Below are positions 1 through 8,219 of a stretch of DNA of 64,000 nt, one piece after another. This DNA is from Bacteroidales bacterium (GTDB taxonomy: Bacteria > Bacteroidota > Bacteroidia > Bacteroidales > UBA932). Each line of letters starts with the position of its first letter. Position 1 is the stretch's first letter. The stretch is from assembly GCA_017962375.1 (NCBI GenBank), contig JAGCVJ010000007.1, forward strand, positions 1-64,000, read 5' to 3'. The notes beneath the pieces were generated by a model. It made no database searches and had not been told where the DNA came from. It saw only the letters and a program-made list of their open reading frames with translations. A program made the position numbers and the translations under genes.

Positions 1-2184
1 CCAATAGCCTTCCAGCCTGTAAATGAAATCTTTGAGGTATTCCTGCGCGGCATAGACCGCAATCGGAATGCCGATGACGCAGGCAATCCCTACCAGCACC
101 ATGTATTCACGTATCGTTCTCCAAGCCTCGGTGTCCACAGTACCGCCGAAGACCTTCCGCACTGCAATGTCGCGGCTCTTTTCATCGGCATAATAGGTAC
201 TCATGGCCACAAGCCCCAGAAGAGCTATGAGGATGGAAAGGAGCATGAATATCTCCACCAGACGCATGTTGTTGCGGGCCGGTTTCCAGTCCTCGGCGAT
301 ATTCTCGTCAATCCAGAAGGCTAAACTTCCGTAAATCTGCTTGCCCTTGATGTAGTTATCGTAAGCTTCCATGATCTGCGCTTTCGCTGCTTTCCGGTCC
401 GGGGTGGTTTCTATGACCCACCCGGCGAAAGGGATGTCTTCAGAGCGCATTAGCGAAACGATTGCATAGTCTTCTTCCCCAATATTGGCATTATTCGTCG
501 GGAAAGATTTGAAAACGCCGGCAACCTGTTCGCAGCCCTTCGTCCGTCTGCTCAGCGTGCCACTGATGTCGTGATAGTCCGTATCGAAACCGGTAGCGGC
601 ATAACTCTTGTCCGAGAACCATACGCTGTTGAACTGTGGCGCATGAAAGTCCTCCAGAATCTCAAATCTGAACATTGAAAAAGCGGTGCTGTCCAGCCTG
701 ATCAGTTTATAGAGGATATCCTGACCATCCCGGGTAGTGCTGTACTGGCCCATATTGATACTGCCGGGAACGCCCGAACTCCTTCCGATTCGTCTTACGC
801 AAGGGAGCGACTCAAGGGCATCTTTCAAAGGAGCATTGTCCTCACCGGAAAAATCTTTAAGGAAGAATATGTTCTCAATATTGCAGTTCATCGGTCGCTC
901 CTGTGTCTTGCGCATCTGCGCCTCCATCGTGATGGCCAACGCAATAAGGATGACCGCCAGTGCATTCTGCAGCACAATGAATACCTTGCTGAATACCATT
1001 TTGCTTCGGCGCCGGTATCCACCTTTCATTACATCCACGGGTTTATAGCGGCCCGCCATCATGGCCGGGAAGATACCGCAGAGCACTCCCACAAGCAGAA
1101 TGATAACGATATATGCAATTACATAACCTGGAGACCAGATGACTTTAATCGGGATATCCGGATTGTTCAAAAGCGCATTCATAGCCGGGCAGAAGGCTTC
1201 CGCAAGCAATAGCCCGGCTGCAAAGCATACTGCGGTAAACGCGATGGATTCGGCCACGTACTTCCAGATAATGCCGGCCCTTGATGCTCCGGACAATTGC
1301 CTCACGGCCATTTCCTTTGCCCTCTTTCCGGTGAGTGCGACAGACAGGTTGATGTAGTTCAGAATGGCCGAAAGAAGGAGCAGAAGCCCAACCAGCATCA
1401 GAACTCTGAGTGTCGCTTTGTCTCCTTGTCTGAAAAATCCGCCCGTATCCTTGAAAAACAGTTCATCATAACGAGAAAGTTCCAGATGTTCAAAGAAAGA
1501 TCGTCCATAGATACTTGAATAAACATTCTTGCAAACACTCTCAAGTTTATCAAATAGCTCGTTCCTGTCAGTTGCAGGCCGGACCTTGATCAGTATGACC
1601 GTACTGCCGTAATTATCGAATGGCTGCCACTCGTCTTTGTAAACAGCTGCATTGAGGAATATATCATAAGGCTTGATGACCGTGCCCTTCAGGTCCTCCA
1701 ATATGGCACCCACCACATAGCTGCTCCCACTGATGTCAAGGGCATCACCCATCGAAAGACTGTATTTTTTAGCAAAAGAGGCTGAAAGAATGACATTGGT
1801 CGGATCTGAAAGCACATCTGCGGAGCCTTCCGCAAAGCGGAGCTGAGGACATATCTCAAAGAACGCAGGTTCTACGCCGACGCTTTCTGCATCCGTATTC
1901 TCTCCCCGAATGACAGGATGTACTACTACATTGCACATCCTGGAAACGGACTCGATTTCCGGAATGCCCCCAATGGCATCAGGGAAACCGTATGTAAGTG
2001 CCGGGAAGTCAGGCGTTCCGGGCACATAGACTCTTACCCTGTCCGGATTCTCCCACGTCACGGCATATTGCTGCCATACATAGGAACCTATGATGATCAC
2101 AAACGCCAGACTCACGGCAAGCCCCATAGCCTCAATTGATGCATATAACTTGTTTCTGCTGAGGAATTTGAAAAAGCTTTTCAT
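1..2184 (-). CDS. MacB/FtsX-type ABC transporter permease, 3' end cut by window edge
   Basis: The minus-strand frame is open from the ATG at 2184 to base 1, giving 728 codons with no stop, so the protein runs off the left edge by perhaps 40-60 residues. It begins MKSFFKFLSRNKLYASIEA, with a transmembrane helix near residues 18-40, a periplasmic MacB_PCD-like domain, a central block of helices around residues 275-430 and FtsX helices near the visible C-terminus. It has the same architecture as the 773-residue permease at 3014-5335 but is clearly diverged. It is the distal gene of the efflux operon. The role is inferred to be the membrane subunit of a tripartite efflux or lipoprotein-handling ABC system. 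Family confident, substrate unknown. Confidence 0.9.
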   Translation of the reverse strand, partial: MKSFFKFLSRNKLYASIEAMGLAVSLAFVIIIGSYVWQQYAVTWENPDRVRVYVPGTPDFPALTYGFPDAIGGIPEIESVSRMCNVVVHPVIRGENTDAESVGVEPAFFEICPQLRFAEGSADVLSDPTNVILSASFAKKYSLSMGDALDISGSSYVVGAILEDLKGTVIKPYDIFLNAAVYKDEWQPFDNYGSTVILIKVRPATDRNELFDKLESVCKNVYSSIYGRSFFEHLELSRYDELFFKDTGGFFRQGDKATLRVLMLVGLLLLLSAILNYINLSVALTGKRAKEMAVRQLSGASRAGIIWKYVAESIAFTAVCFAAGLLLAEAFCPAMNALLNNPDIPIKVIWSPGYVIAYIVIILLVGVLCGIFPAMMAGRYKPVDVMKGGYRRRSKMVFSKVFIVLQNALAVILIALAITMEAQMRKTQERPMNCNIENIFFLKDFSGEDNAPLKDALESLPCVRRIGRSSGVPGSINMGQYSTTRDGQDILYKLIRLDSTAFSMFRFEILEDFHAPQFNSVWFSDKSYAATGFDTDYHDISGTLSRRTKGCEQVAGVFKSFPTNNANIGEEDYAIVSLMRSEDIPFAGWVIETTPDRKAAKAQIMEAYDNYIKGKQIYGSLAFWIDENIAEDWKPARNNMRLVEIFMLLSILIALLGLVAMSTYYADEKSRDIAVRKVFGGTVDTEAWRTIREYMVLVGIACVIGIPIAVYAAQEYLKDFIYRLEGYW

Positions 2185-2186
2185 TT

Positions 2187-2282
2187 TTATTCTTTTTTCA
2201 GCACTCCGGCCACACTAATGCCTATGATTTCTATCAGAGTATAAAACTTGTGTTCCTTCAGGAAACGGAGATATGTTCTCAT
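2187..2282 (-). pseudogene. 31-residue scar of a third FtsX/MacB permease (internal deletion)
   Basis: Between the ATPase and the distal permease lies an open frame that starts ATG at 2282 and stops TAA at 2187. Its first 24 residues (MRTYLRFLKEHKFYTLIEII and on) match the N-terminal style of the two flanking permeases. Its last residues, VLKKE, match the C-terminal ALKKE of the 773-residue permease. The simplest reading is a third permease gene that lost almost its whole body by an in-frame deletion, leaving both ends joined. It could be translated as a short peptide, but I infer it is a relic. Confidence 0.6.
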
Positions 2283-2290
2283 AATATTCT

Positions 2291-2971
2291 TTAAAGCAGA
2301 TTCTTAACGTCGTTTACTATACGTCCGTCAAACAGGTCAATCACCCTCTGGGCAAATGTGGAGTCTTTCTGGGAGTGGGTAACCATCACGATTGTGGTTC
2401 CCTCCTTGTTCAATTCACTCAACAGGTCCATAACCTCCTTGCCGTTCTTGGAATCCAGGTTTCCGGTAGGCTCATCGGCCAGGATCAGTTTAGGGTTGGA
2501 CACCACGGCCCTGGCAATTGCAACCCTCTGCTGCTGACCACCTGAAAGCTGCTGAGGAAAATGCTTTGCACGGTGAGAGATATTCATCCTCTTGAGCATC
2601 TCGGTAACTCTCTTTTTCCTCTCCGATGCAGATATGTTCAGATACCTTAGAGGAAGTTCAACGTTCTCATACACATTAAGTTCATCGATGAGGTTGAAGC
2701 TCTGGAAAACAAACCCGATGTTGCCCTTGCGGAATTTTGTCCTCTCTTTTTCCCTCAACTTGGCCACCTCGGTTCCAAGAAGCCGATAGCTTCCGCCCGT
2801 AGGATTGTCCAGAAGGCCGAGGATGTTCAGAAGAGTTGACTTTCCGCATCCGGAAGGCCCCATTATGGCCACAAACTCCCCTTGCTTGATCTCAAATGAA
2901 ACACCGTCAAGTGCAGTGGTCTCGATTTCTTCCGTACGGAAGACCTTGCTAAGATTAGATACTTTTATCAT
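2291..2971 (-). CDS. ABC transporter ATPase, MacB/LolD type
   Basis: A 226-residue nucleotide-binding protein of the LolD/MacB/FtsE class. Visible motifs are Walker A GPSGCGKST at residues 38-46, the Q-loop near 90, the signature LSGGQQQRVAIARA from 142, Walker B LILADEP at 162-168 (catalytic Glu167) and the switch His200. It powers the permeases on either side of it: the 773-residue protein ends 43 bases upstream and the distal permease lies downstream. There is no membrane segment, so it is cytoplasmic and membrane-associated. MacB fuses ATPase and permease in Proteobacteria, whereas here they are separate genes, as is common in Bacteroidota. Confidence 0.95.
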   Translation of the reverse strand: MIKVSNLSKVFRTEEIETTALDGVSFEIKQGEFVAIMGPSGCGKSTLLNILGLLDNPTGGSYRLLGTEVAKLREKERTKFRKGNIGFVFQSFNLIDELNVYENVELPLRYLNISASERKKRVTEMLKRMNISHRAKHFPQQLSGGQQQRVAIARAVVSNPKLILADEPTGNLDSKNGKEVMDLLSELNKEGTTIVMVTHSQKDSTFAQRVIDLFDGRIVNDVKNLL

Positions 2972-3013
2972 AATGTGTTGTTTATTAGTTATTTCTATTT
3001 GATTTTCAAACTC

Positions 3014-5335
3014 TTATTCTTTTTTCAATGCCTCGACGGGATTAGTCCGTGCGGTCTTGATGCTCTGATAAAGCACGCTTACCGCCGCTATGATGGCAAC
3101 CGCCAGTCCAGCAAGTGCAAATATCCACCAGTGAAGGCTGATTCGATGACCGTAACCGGAGAGCCAGCGGTTCATGATGAACCAGGCAACCGGTACGCCG
3201 ATGACAAAGGCAATGCCCACAATCTTCATGAACGACAGCACCAGTTCCTTCAACACGCCGGAATAATCAGCCCCGAAAACCTTTTTCACGGATACGCTGC
3301 GAATCTCCTGCTGCATATAGTAAGAACTCATTGCAAAAAGGCCTAGAGCACTCACCAAAATGGAGAGCAGCGTAAAAACAAGCACTATTTTGAGCACCCG
3401 GCTTTCATCCTTGAAACCGTCTTCAATCAATTCCTCAATATAACTGGCATCGAACAGGTGGTCTGGAAACAAATCATTCGTAATGTTTTCCACCCGCTTT
3501 CGTGCTTCTGACTTGTCGCCTATAGTTTTCACGACAAGAACCCAAGGGGAATCATCATCCGGATTTTCTCCGCGATTATAGATAAGTGCCGCACTCTGGT
3601 CATTCTCAAGAGGACGGATCTTGAAATCGTGGTAGATACCACCTATCTGAAATGTCCCGAATTTGGCAGTCTGGAACTCAGTGGCTGATTCGTCTATGCC
3701 TATCTGTTTAAAGGCATACTCATTCAGCCACCAAGTGTGAGGCTGATGATTGTCGTGTTTGACTTTCAAGCCCAAGATATCAAAGTATTTGTCATCTCCC
3801 TGAATCTGCTGGAAAGATACCCAGCGGCCGTCAGGCAATTCAAACGTCCAGTTGTTCGTGCCTCCCAGCGGAATGCCGTCACCCTGGCCCACTTCCTCCA
3901 CGCAGGGTTCTGCACGAAGACGGTCCAGCAGCGGACGGATATCCCCGGTCTTTCCAAACGCATTGTCCACCACAAGGACATCTTTCGTATTGTAACCCAA
4001 GTCTGAGGTAACCAGATGCCGAACCTGAAGCCACATGGTAATTGCGCTGACCAGCATAACAATAGCCACCACATTCTGCACAACGATGATTATCTTGCTG
4101 TAAACCGTCTTTGTCTTCAGCCTGAGCGTGCCGCGCACAATCTCAATTGGCTCAGCCCTTTGGATTAACAGAGCCGGGACAATACCGGCAAGTATGCCCA
4201 GTACTGCAATAAAACCAGCCACCAGTAAAATGTTTATTGATGTAACTGCTTCAAAAATTGACACTTGGTATTCAAGAACACGGGATGCAAGAGGAGAGAG
4301 CACCTGGGCAAGCACTATAGCCAGAAGCATAGAAATGCCGCAAACAAGAGTACTTTCTCCAATCATCTTCAAGAAGATACTGCGTTTACCGGCACCTGAA
4401 AGCCTACGGGTAGCCATCTCCCGGGCCCGAAAACCAGTCAAGGCAGTAGTAAGATTGATGTAGTTCAAGACGGCAAAGACCAGAAGGAGAATGCACATCG
4501 CCAGAAGGAAATTCACGAAATTCCTGTTACCGAACTGAACGGTCCTTGTCCCGTCATAATTTCCGTCTTTAAGGAAATACATATCCTTCAATGGAATGAT
4601 ACGGACCGTATCGTACTCCTGCTTATATACCCAGAAATTTTCTTCCAGCCATTCAAGGATTTCGCCCTGCTTTGCCTTGATGTCTGCATTGGGATAAGTC
4701 ATAACGAAACAGATACCGGCACCCGCATTGCTCATTTCCTCATTGTTGGCGGAATTCATTTTGGTCATCATTTCGCCGCGCAGAAGAATGTCCTGAGCTT
4801 TAAGGATGGAATTCCCGAAGTCTTTGTAGATGCCGCAAACAGTCAACGGGACTTCATATGCGTTATTGATAATTACCTGACCTATAGGATCCTTGTCGCC
4901 GAAATGTGCATTGGCAAACTCCTGGCTTATCATACAGCGGTCCCAGGAAACCTTCCAGTCGGATTTACTGCCAGCCACCAGATCGTAGCTGAACATCTCG
5001 AAGAAAGTGCTGTCGGCTGCCATAACACTTCCATAGACCAGTTTTCCATTTATTGTATAAGCGGAAGCAGAAGAGAGATTGGCTACGCAGCACCCCTTTT
5101 CAATTTCCGGGAAATTATCCTTCAGGTGTTTGTCTAGCCAATAACCCATTGTAACCCGATTGTCATTGGCTATCACATAAATCCGGTCCGCGTTCTGCTG
5201 GAAAGAATCAGTGGACAACTGCCGATGGATATACACCGCCAGCAGCAGCACGAAAGCCATAGACACCGTAAGGCCAACAAGGTTTACCGCCCCGTACAGC
5301 TTGTTCTTCTTCAAAAAATTCCAGAAACTCTTCAT
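3014..5335 (-). CDS. MacB/FtsX-type ABC transporter permease
   Basis: A 773-residue permease starting MKSFWNFLKKNKLYGAVNLV. A transmembrane helix at about 18-40 is followed by a large periplasmic MacB_PCD domain, a helix block at about 275-425, a second periplasmic domain, and the final FtsX helices with the C-terminus NPVEALKKE. Two tandem FtsX-like halves in a protein of about 770-800 residues is the usual Bacteroidota arrangement. It starts 3 bases after the HlyD gene ends, so the two are transcriptionally coupled. It is inferred to be the membrane subunit working with the ATPase (2291-2971), the adaptor (5339-6595) and the channel (6632-8044). Confidence 0.93.
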   Translation of the reverse strand: MKSFWNFLKKNKLYGAVNLVGLTVSMAFVLLLAVYIHRQLSTDSFQQNADRIYVIANDNRVTMGYWLDKHLKDNFPEIEKGCCVANLSSASAYTINGKLVYGSVMAADSTFFEMFSYDLVAGSKSDWKVSWDRCMISQEFANAHFGDKDPIGQVIINNAYEVPLTVCGIYKDFGNSILKAQDILLRGEMMTKMNSANNEEMSNAGAGICFVMTYPNADIKAKQGEILEWLEENFWVYKQEYDTVRIIPLKDMYFLKDGNYDGTRTVQFGNRNFVNFLLAMCILLLVFAVLNYINLTTALTGFRAREMATRRLSGAGKRSIFLKMIGESTLVCGISMLLAIVLAQVLSPLASRVLEYQVSIFEAVTSINILLVAGFIAVLGILAGIVPALLIQRAEPIEIVRGTLRLKTKTVYSKIIIVVQNVVAIVMLVSAITMWLQVRHLVTSDLGYNTKDVLVVDNAFGKTGDIRPLLDRLRAEPCVEEVGQGDGIPLGGTNNWTFELPDGRWVSFQQIQGDDKYFDILGLKVKHDNHQPHTWWLNEYAFKQIGIDESATEFQTAKFGTFQIGGIYHDFKIRPLENDQSAALIYNRGENPDDDSPWVLVVKTIGDKSEARKRVENITNDLFPDHLFDASYIEELIEDGFKDESRVLKIVLVFTLLSILVSALGLFAMSSYYMQQEIRSVSVKKVFGADYSGVLKELVLSFMKIVGIAFVIGVPVAWFIMNRWLSGYGHRISLHWWIFALAGLAVAIIAAVSVLYQSIKTARTNPVEALKKE

Positions 5336-5338
5336 AGC

Positions 5339-6595
5339 TTAGAATACAAGTACATCGCTGTCACCATAGTTGTCATAACTGGAAGTGATTACCTTCTCTC
5401 CTGGATTCAGGCCTTCCAGCACCTCAAAGTACTGAGGATTCTGCCTGCCGATCTTGATTTTGCGCTTGGTTGCGCTCTTTCCGTCATTGTCCATTACATA
5501 GATCCACTGTCCGCCGGTCTTCTGGTAGAAGGAGCCACGGCTTATGAGGATGGCTTCTTCACTCTGGCCGAGCTGGAGGTTAAGGTAATAGGTCTGTCCG
5601 GTCCTTATGTTGTCCGGCTGGGCTCCCGTGAAAAGGAAGTCTGCCTTGAACTTGCCCTCCCTGACCTCTGGATAGACTTTGCGGATGACTGTGTTGTATG
5701 TTTCTCCCTGGCGGTCGAAAGAAGCTGAAAGGCCGGCTGTCACTCGATCTATATAATGCTCGTCTATCTGAGCCTCTATCTTGTAGGTTTCAAGGTTGTT
5801 GATCTGGCCTATCTTCATTCCCGCGGCAACATTCTGGCCAAGTACAACATCCAGAAGCCCGAGCTCCCCGTCTATAGGAGCGGTAACGGTGAGGTTGTTT
5901 TTCCTCTCCCTTATCATATTCATATTCAGACGCATATTGGAAAGGCTCTCGTTCATCTGCTGGATTTCCACAGAGCGGTAAAGGCTGTCCTGCCTTTCCC
6001 TTTCTTTGGTGAGCTGGTAATTTTTCTGGCTCAGGATGAAGTCTTCCTCAGCCTTGAGATACTCGTCTCTTGAAACAAGCTTGTCTGCATAAAGAGCCTT
6101 GTACTGATCGTATGTACGCCTGTTCCTCTGGACTTCCATCTCCAGGGCAAGCCTCTCCTTTCGTACGGAGAGCTTCTGCTGTTCCATGGAAATCATGGTG
6201 TTACGCAGGATGTTCTCCTTTTCGGCCAGGTCTGCCTCGGCGTTGAGGATCTGAAGATCCAGATTGTCGTTCCTCAGGCGGAGAATCGGATCGCCCTTCT
6301 TTACGGCAGTGCCTTCCTCTATGAGAATCTGCTCCACCACTCCGCCTTCCATCGGGCTGAGCTGTATGGTAACCATTGGCTGAACCTGGGCGTTGATCCT
6401 GATGTAATCTTTGAACTCTCCCTTTTTCACTTCGCTGAGAGTGATGCTCTTGGCATCTGCCCTGAGAGTCTTCTGGTTACCCTTGGCAAGAAGGTAAACC
6501 ACAAAAAGCAGTACAAACGCTCCCAGCCAGTATGGAAGAGCTTTAGTGGTGAAAGCCCGGCGTATTCCTTTTTTCTTTTCAATAACCCTATCCAT
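5339..6595 (-). CDS. HlyD/MacA-family periplasmic adaptor
   Basis: A 418-residue membrane fusion protein. A short basic N-terminus and one transmembrane helix (about residues 19-38) are followed by a lipoyl-like half (VEQILIEEGTAVKKGDPILR region), a long coiled-coil hairpin at roughly 115-230, the second lipoyl half with GELGLLDVVLGQNVAAGMKI, and beta-barrel and membrane-proximal domains to the C-terminus. This is the MacA layout. It bridges an inner-membrane ABC permease to an outer-membrane TolC-like channel, and both partners are its immediate operon neighbours. The exported substrate cannot be read from the sequence. Confidence 0.93.
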   Translation of the reverse strand: MDRVIEKKKGIRRAFTTKALPYWLGAFVLLFVVYLLAKGNQKTLRADAKSITLSEVKKGEFKDYIRINAQVQPMVTIQLSPMEGGVVEQILIEEGTAVKKGDPILRLRNDNLDLQILNAEADLAEKENILRNTMISMEQQKLSVRKERLALEMEVQRNRRTYDQYKALYADKLVSRDEYLKAEEDFILSQKNYQLTKERERQDSLYRSVEIQQMNESLSNMRLNMNMIRERKNNLTVTAPIDGELGLLDVVLGQNVAAGMKIGQINNLETYKIEAQIDEHYIDRVTAGLSASFDRQGETYNTVIRKVYPEVREGKFKADFLFTGAQPDNIRTGQTYYLNLQLGQSEEAILISRGSFYQKTGGQWIYVMDNDGKSATKRKIKIGRQNPQYFEVLEGLNPGEKVITSSYDNYGDSDVLVF

Positions 6596-6631
6596 ATCGA
6601 TTGCTATCCTATTTCTTTATTATTTGTGTAA

Positions 6632-8044
6632 TTATCGCTGAGACAGATAACTCTGCCCCTGATAATATCTGAGAACCTTTTCCTTAATCATATAGGTGAG
6701 CTGGGCCTGAAGCCTGTCGGCCTGAGCCTGGAGCCAGGTGTTTACTGCTGTCTGATACTCTATGGAGGAAATCATGCCCTGCTCGTATTTCTTGACATTC
6801 AGCTTATATGCTTCTTCCTGGACTTCAGCCCTTTTTACGGCCAGCTTCCAGGATGAGAGGGTATTGTCCCTGTCCTGTACGGCCCTTTTTACCTCAGAGG
6901 CAAGCTCTGTCATCTTCTGGTCTCTTTCGGCTACCGCCTTGTCATACGCGTTCTTTCTCCTTCTTACAGACGATTGAGACTGGAGTCTGTTATATATCGG
7001 AATGCTTATACTTACCTGAAGGTATTCTCCACTGTTGTTCTTGAACTGCTCCCTGAATGGAGTCGGCGTGTAGCCGGCTCTGCCTGGATATGTGAAATAA
7101 GACGTTGACCAGCCACCATTAAGGCTCAGGCTCGGAGCCAGCTGCCATCTGGCTGTGGAAAGCTGTCTTTTGGCATTGCTGACATTTCCCTCGGCGATTA
7201 TTGCCTGGGGATTGTGGGCCAAGGCGTAATCTACAATCTGACTGATGTCTTCTTTCGTGCCGGCGGACTCATTTGCAAGACGGGACGGCTCGTTCTCATC
7301 CAGGACAAGAGGCTCCTCCATCGGCCACATCATCACGCTCTTGAGGGTAAGAAGCGCATCCTCCGCGCGGTTCTTGGCCTGAAGGCTCTGATACTGCTTG
7401 TCTGAAAGTTCGGCTTCCATCTGGACCACGTCTGCGTAAGCCTTCTTGCCTAGCTGCTCTTCCTTTCTGGCTTTGGAAAGCGACAGTTCGGCGGCTGCCA
7501 CCTGATCCTGGAGAATCTTTGACAACTCAGTATAATAAAGTACATTGCTCCAGGCTTCCATAGTTGCCAGACAAACCTCATCCTCAGTCTGTTGCTCCCG
7601 GCTGATACCCATAAGAAGAGAAGTCTCTGCAATCTTCATATTGTTGACTGCCTGGAATCCGTCAAACAAAGTAAGGCCGGCTGAAAGAGAATATCCGTTG
7701 TGGAAAGACTTGATGTTGCTGTAGGTGTTGGTCTCAGGGTCAACGCTTCGGCCCCAGTTGTAATAGCCATAAGAAGATGCACTCACAAATGGAGTGAAAG
7801 TTTTCAGAATCGCATCTCTACGCTCCACTCTGGCATCGGAAAGATCCGCCTGGGCCATCTTCATCTTTGATGAATGCTCCACGGCATATTCCATACACTG
7901 AAGGAGAGTCATCGGCATTGGGGACTCTGCGCTTTCCCCGGTGTCAGCCATATCTTGGGCTAAGGATTGACCTGTTGAAGAAAGCATCAGGAAAAGCGCA
8001 GCAGACCACGCAAACAAACATCTAACTGAATTAACTTTAACCAT
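6632..8044 (-). CDS. TolC-family outer membrane efflux protein
   Basis: 470 residues with a Sec signal peptide (cleavage likely after SLAQ) and two OEP repeats rich in long helices, for example LLQCMEYAVEHSSKMKMAQA at the start of the first repeat and the SIPIYNRLQSQSSVRRRKNA strand/helix junction in the second. The length and heptad pattern fit TolC/CusC-like channels. It is the first gene of the minus-strand operon, and its 5' side (8045-8139) must hold the operon promoter. Its end, CAG CGA TAA, contains one copy of the over-represented octamer. The trimeric outer-membrane exit duct role is from family knowledge. Confidence 0.93.
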   Translation of the reverse strand: MVKVNSVRCLFAWSAALFLMLSSTGQSLAQDMADTGESAESPMPMTLLQCMEYAVEHSSKMKMAQADLSDARVERRDAILKTFTPFVSASSYGYYNWGRSVDPETNTYSNIKSFHNGYSLSAGLTLFDGFQAVNNMKIAETSLLMGISREQQTEDEVCLATMEAWSNVLYYTELSKILQDQVAAAELSLSKARKEEQLGKKAYADVVQMEAELSDKQYQSLQAKNRAEDALLTLKSVMMWPMEEPLVLDENEPSRLANESAGTKEDISQIVDYALAHNPQAIIAEGNVSNAKRQLSTARWQLAPSLSLNGGWSTSYFTYPGRAGYTPTPFREQFKNNSGEYLQVSISIPIYNRLQSQSSVRRRKNAYDKAVAERDQKMTELASEVKRAVQDRDNTLSSWKLAVKRAEVQEEAYKLNVKKYEQGMISSIEYQTAVNTWLQAQADRLQAQLTYMIKEKVLRYYQGQSYLSQR

Positions 8045-8139
8045 AACCTGAAATCAATCGCAACATATAGTAGCACCACCCGTGCCACAAAAGTCAAATC
8101 GCTGAGAAACAGGAGGTTTAAGGAAAAACAAAAAGAAAA

Positions 8140-8162
8140 GGGTGTAAATTTTCTTTACACCC
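8140..8162 (-). terminator. Rho-independent terminator of the 5'-nucleotidase operon
   Basis: Inverted repeat GGGTGTAAA (8140-8148) / TTTACACCC (8154-8162) with a 5-base loop. On the minus strand it is followed by a U-rich stretch. It lies about 58 bases beyond the stop of the minus-strand nucleotidase gene and separates it from the efflux operon. Confidence 0.75.
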
Positions 8163-8219
8163 CTTCTTATTTGTTTACAGAACGGTTACTGTAAGCCAGC
8201 TATTCTGTGTTATTCTGTG

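Noticed and set aside
8200-8219. Tandem ATTCTGTGTT repeat after the nucleotidase stop
   Set aside because: Only two 10-base copies; a minor duplication without evident function.
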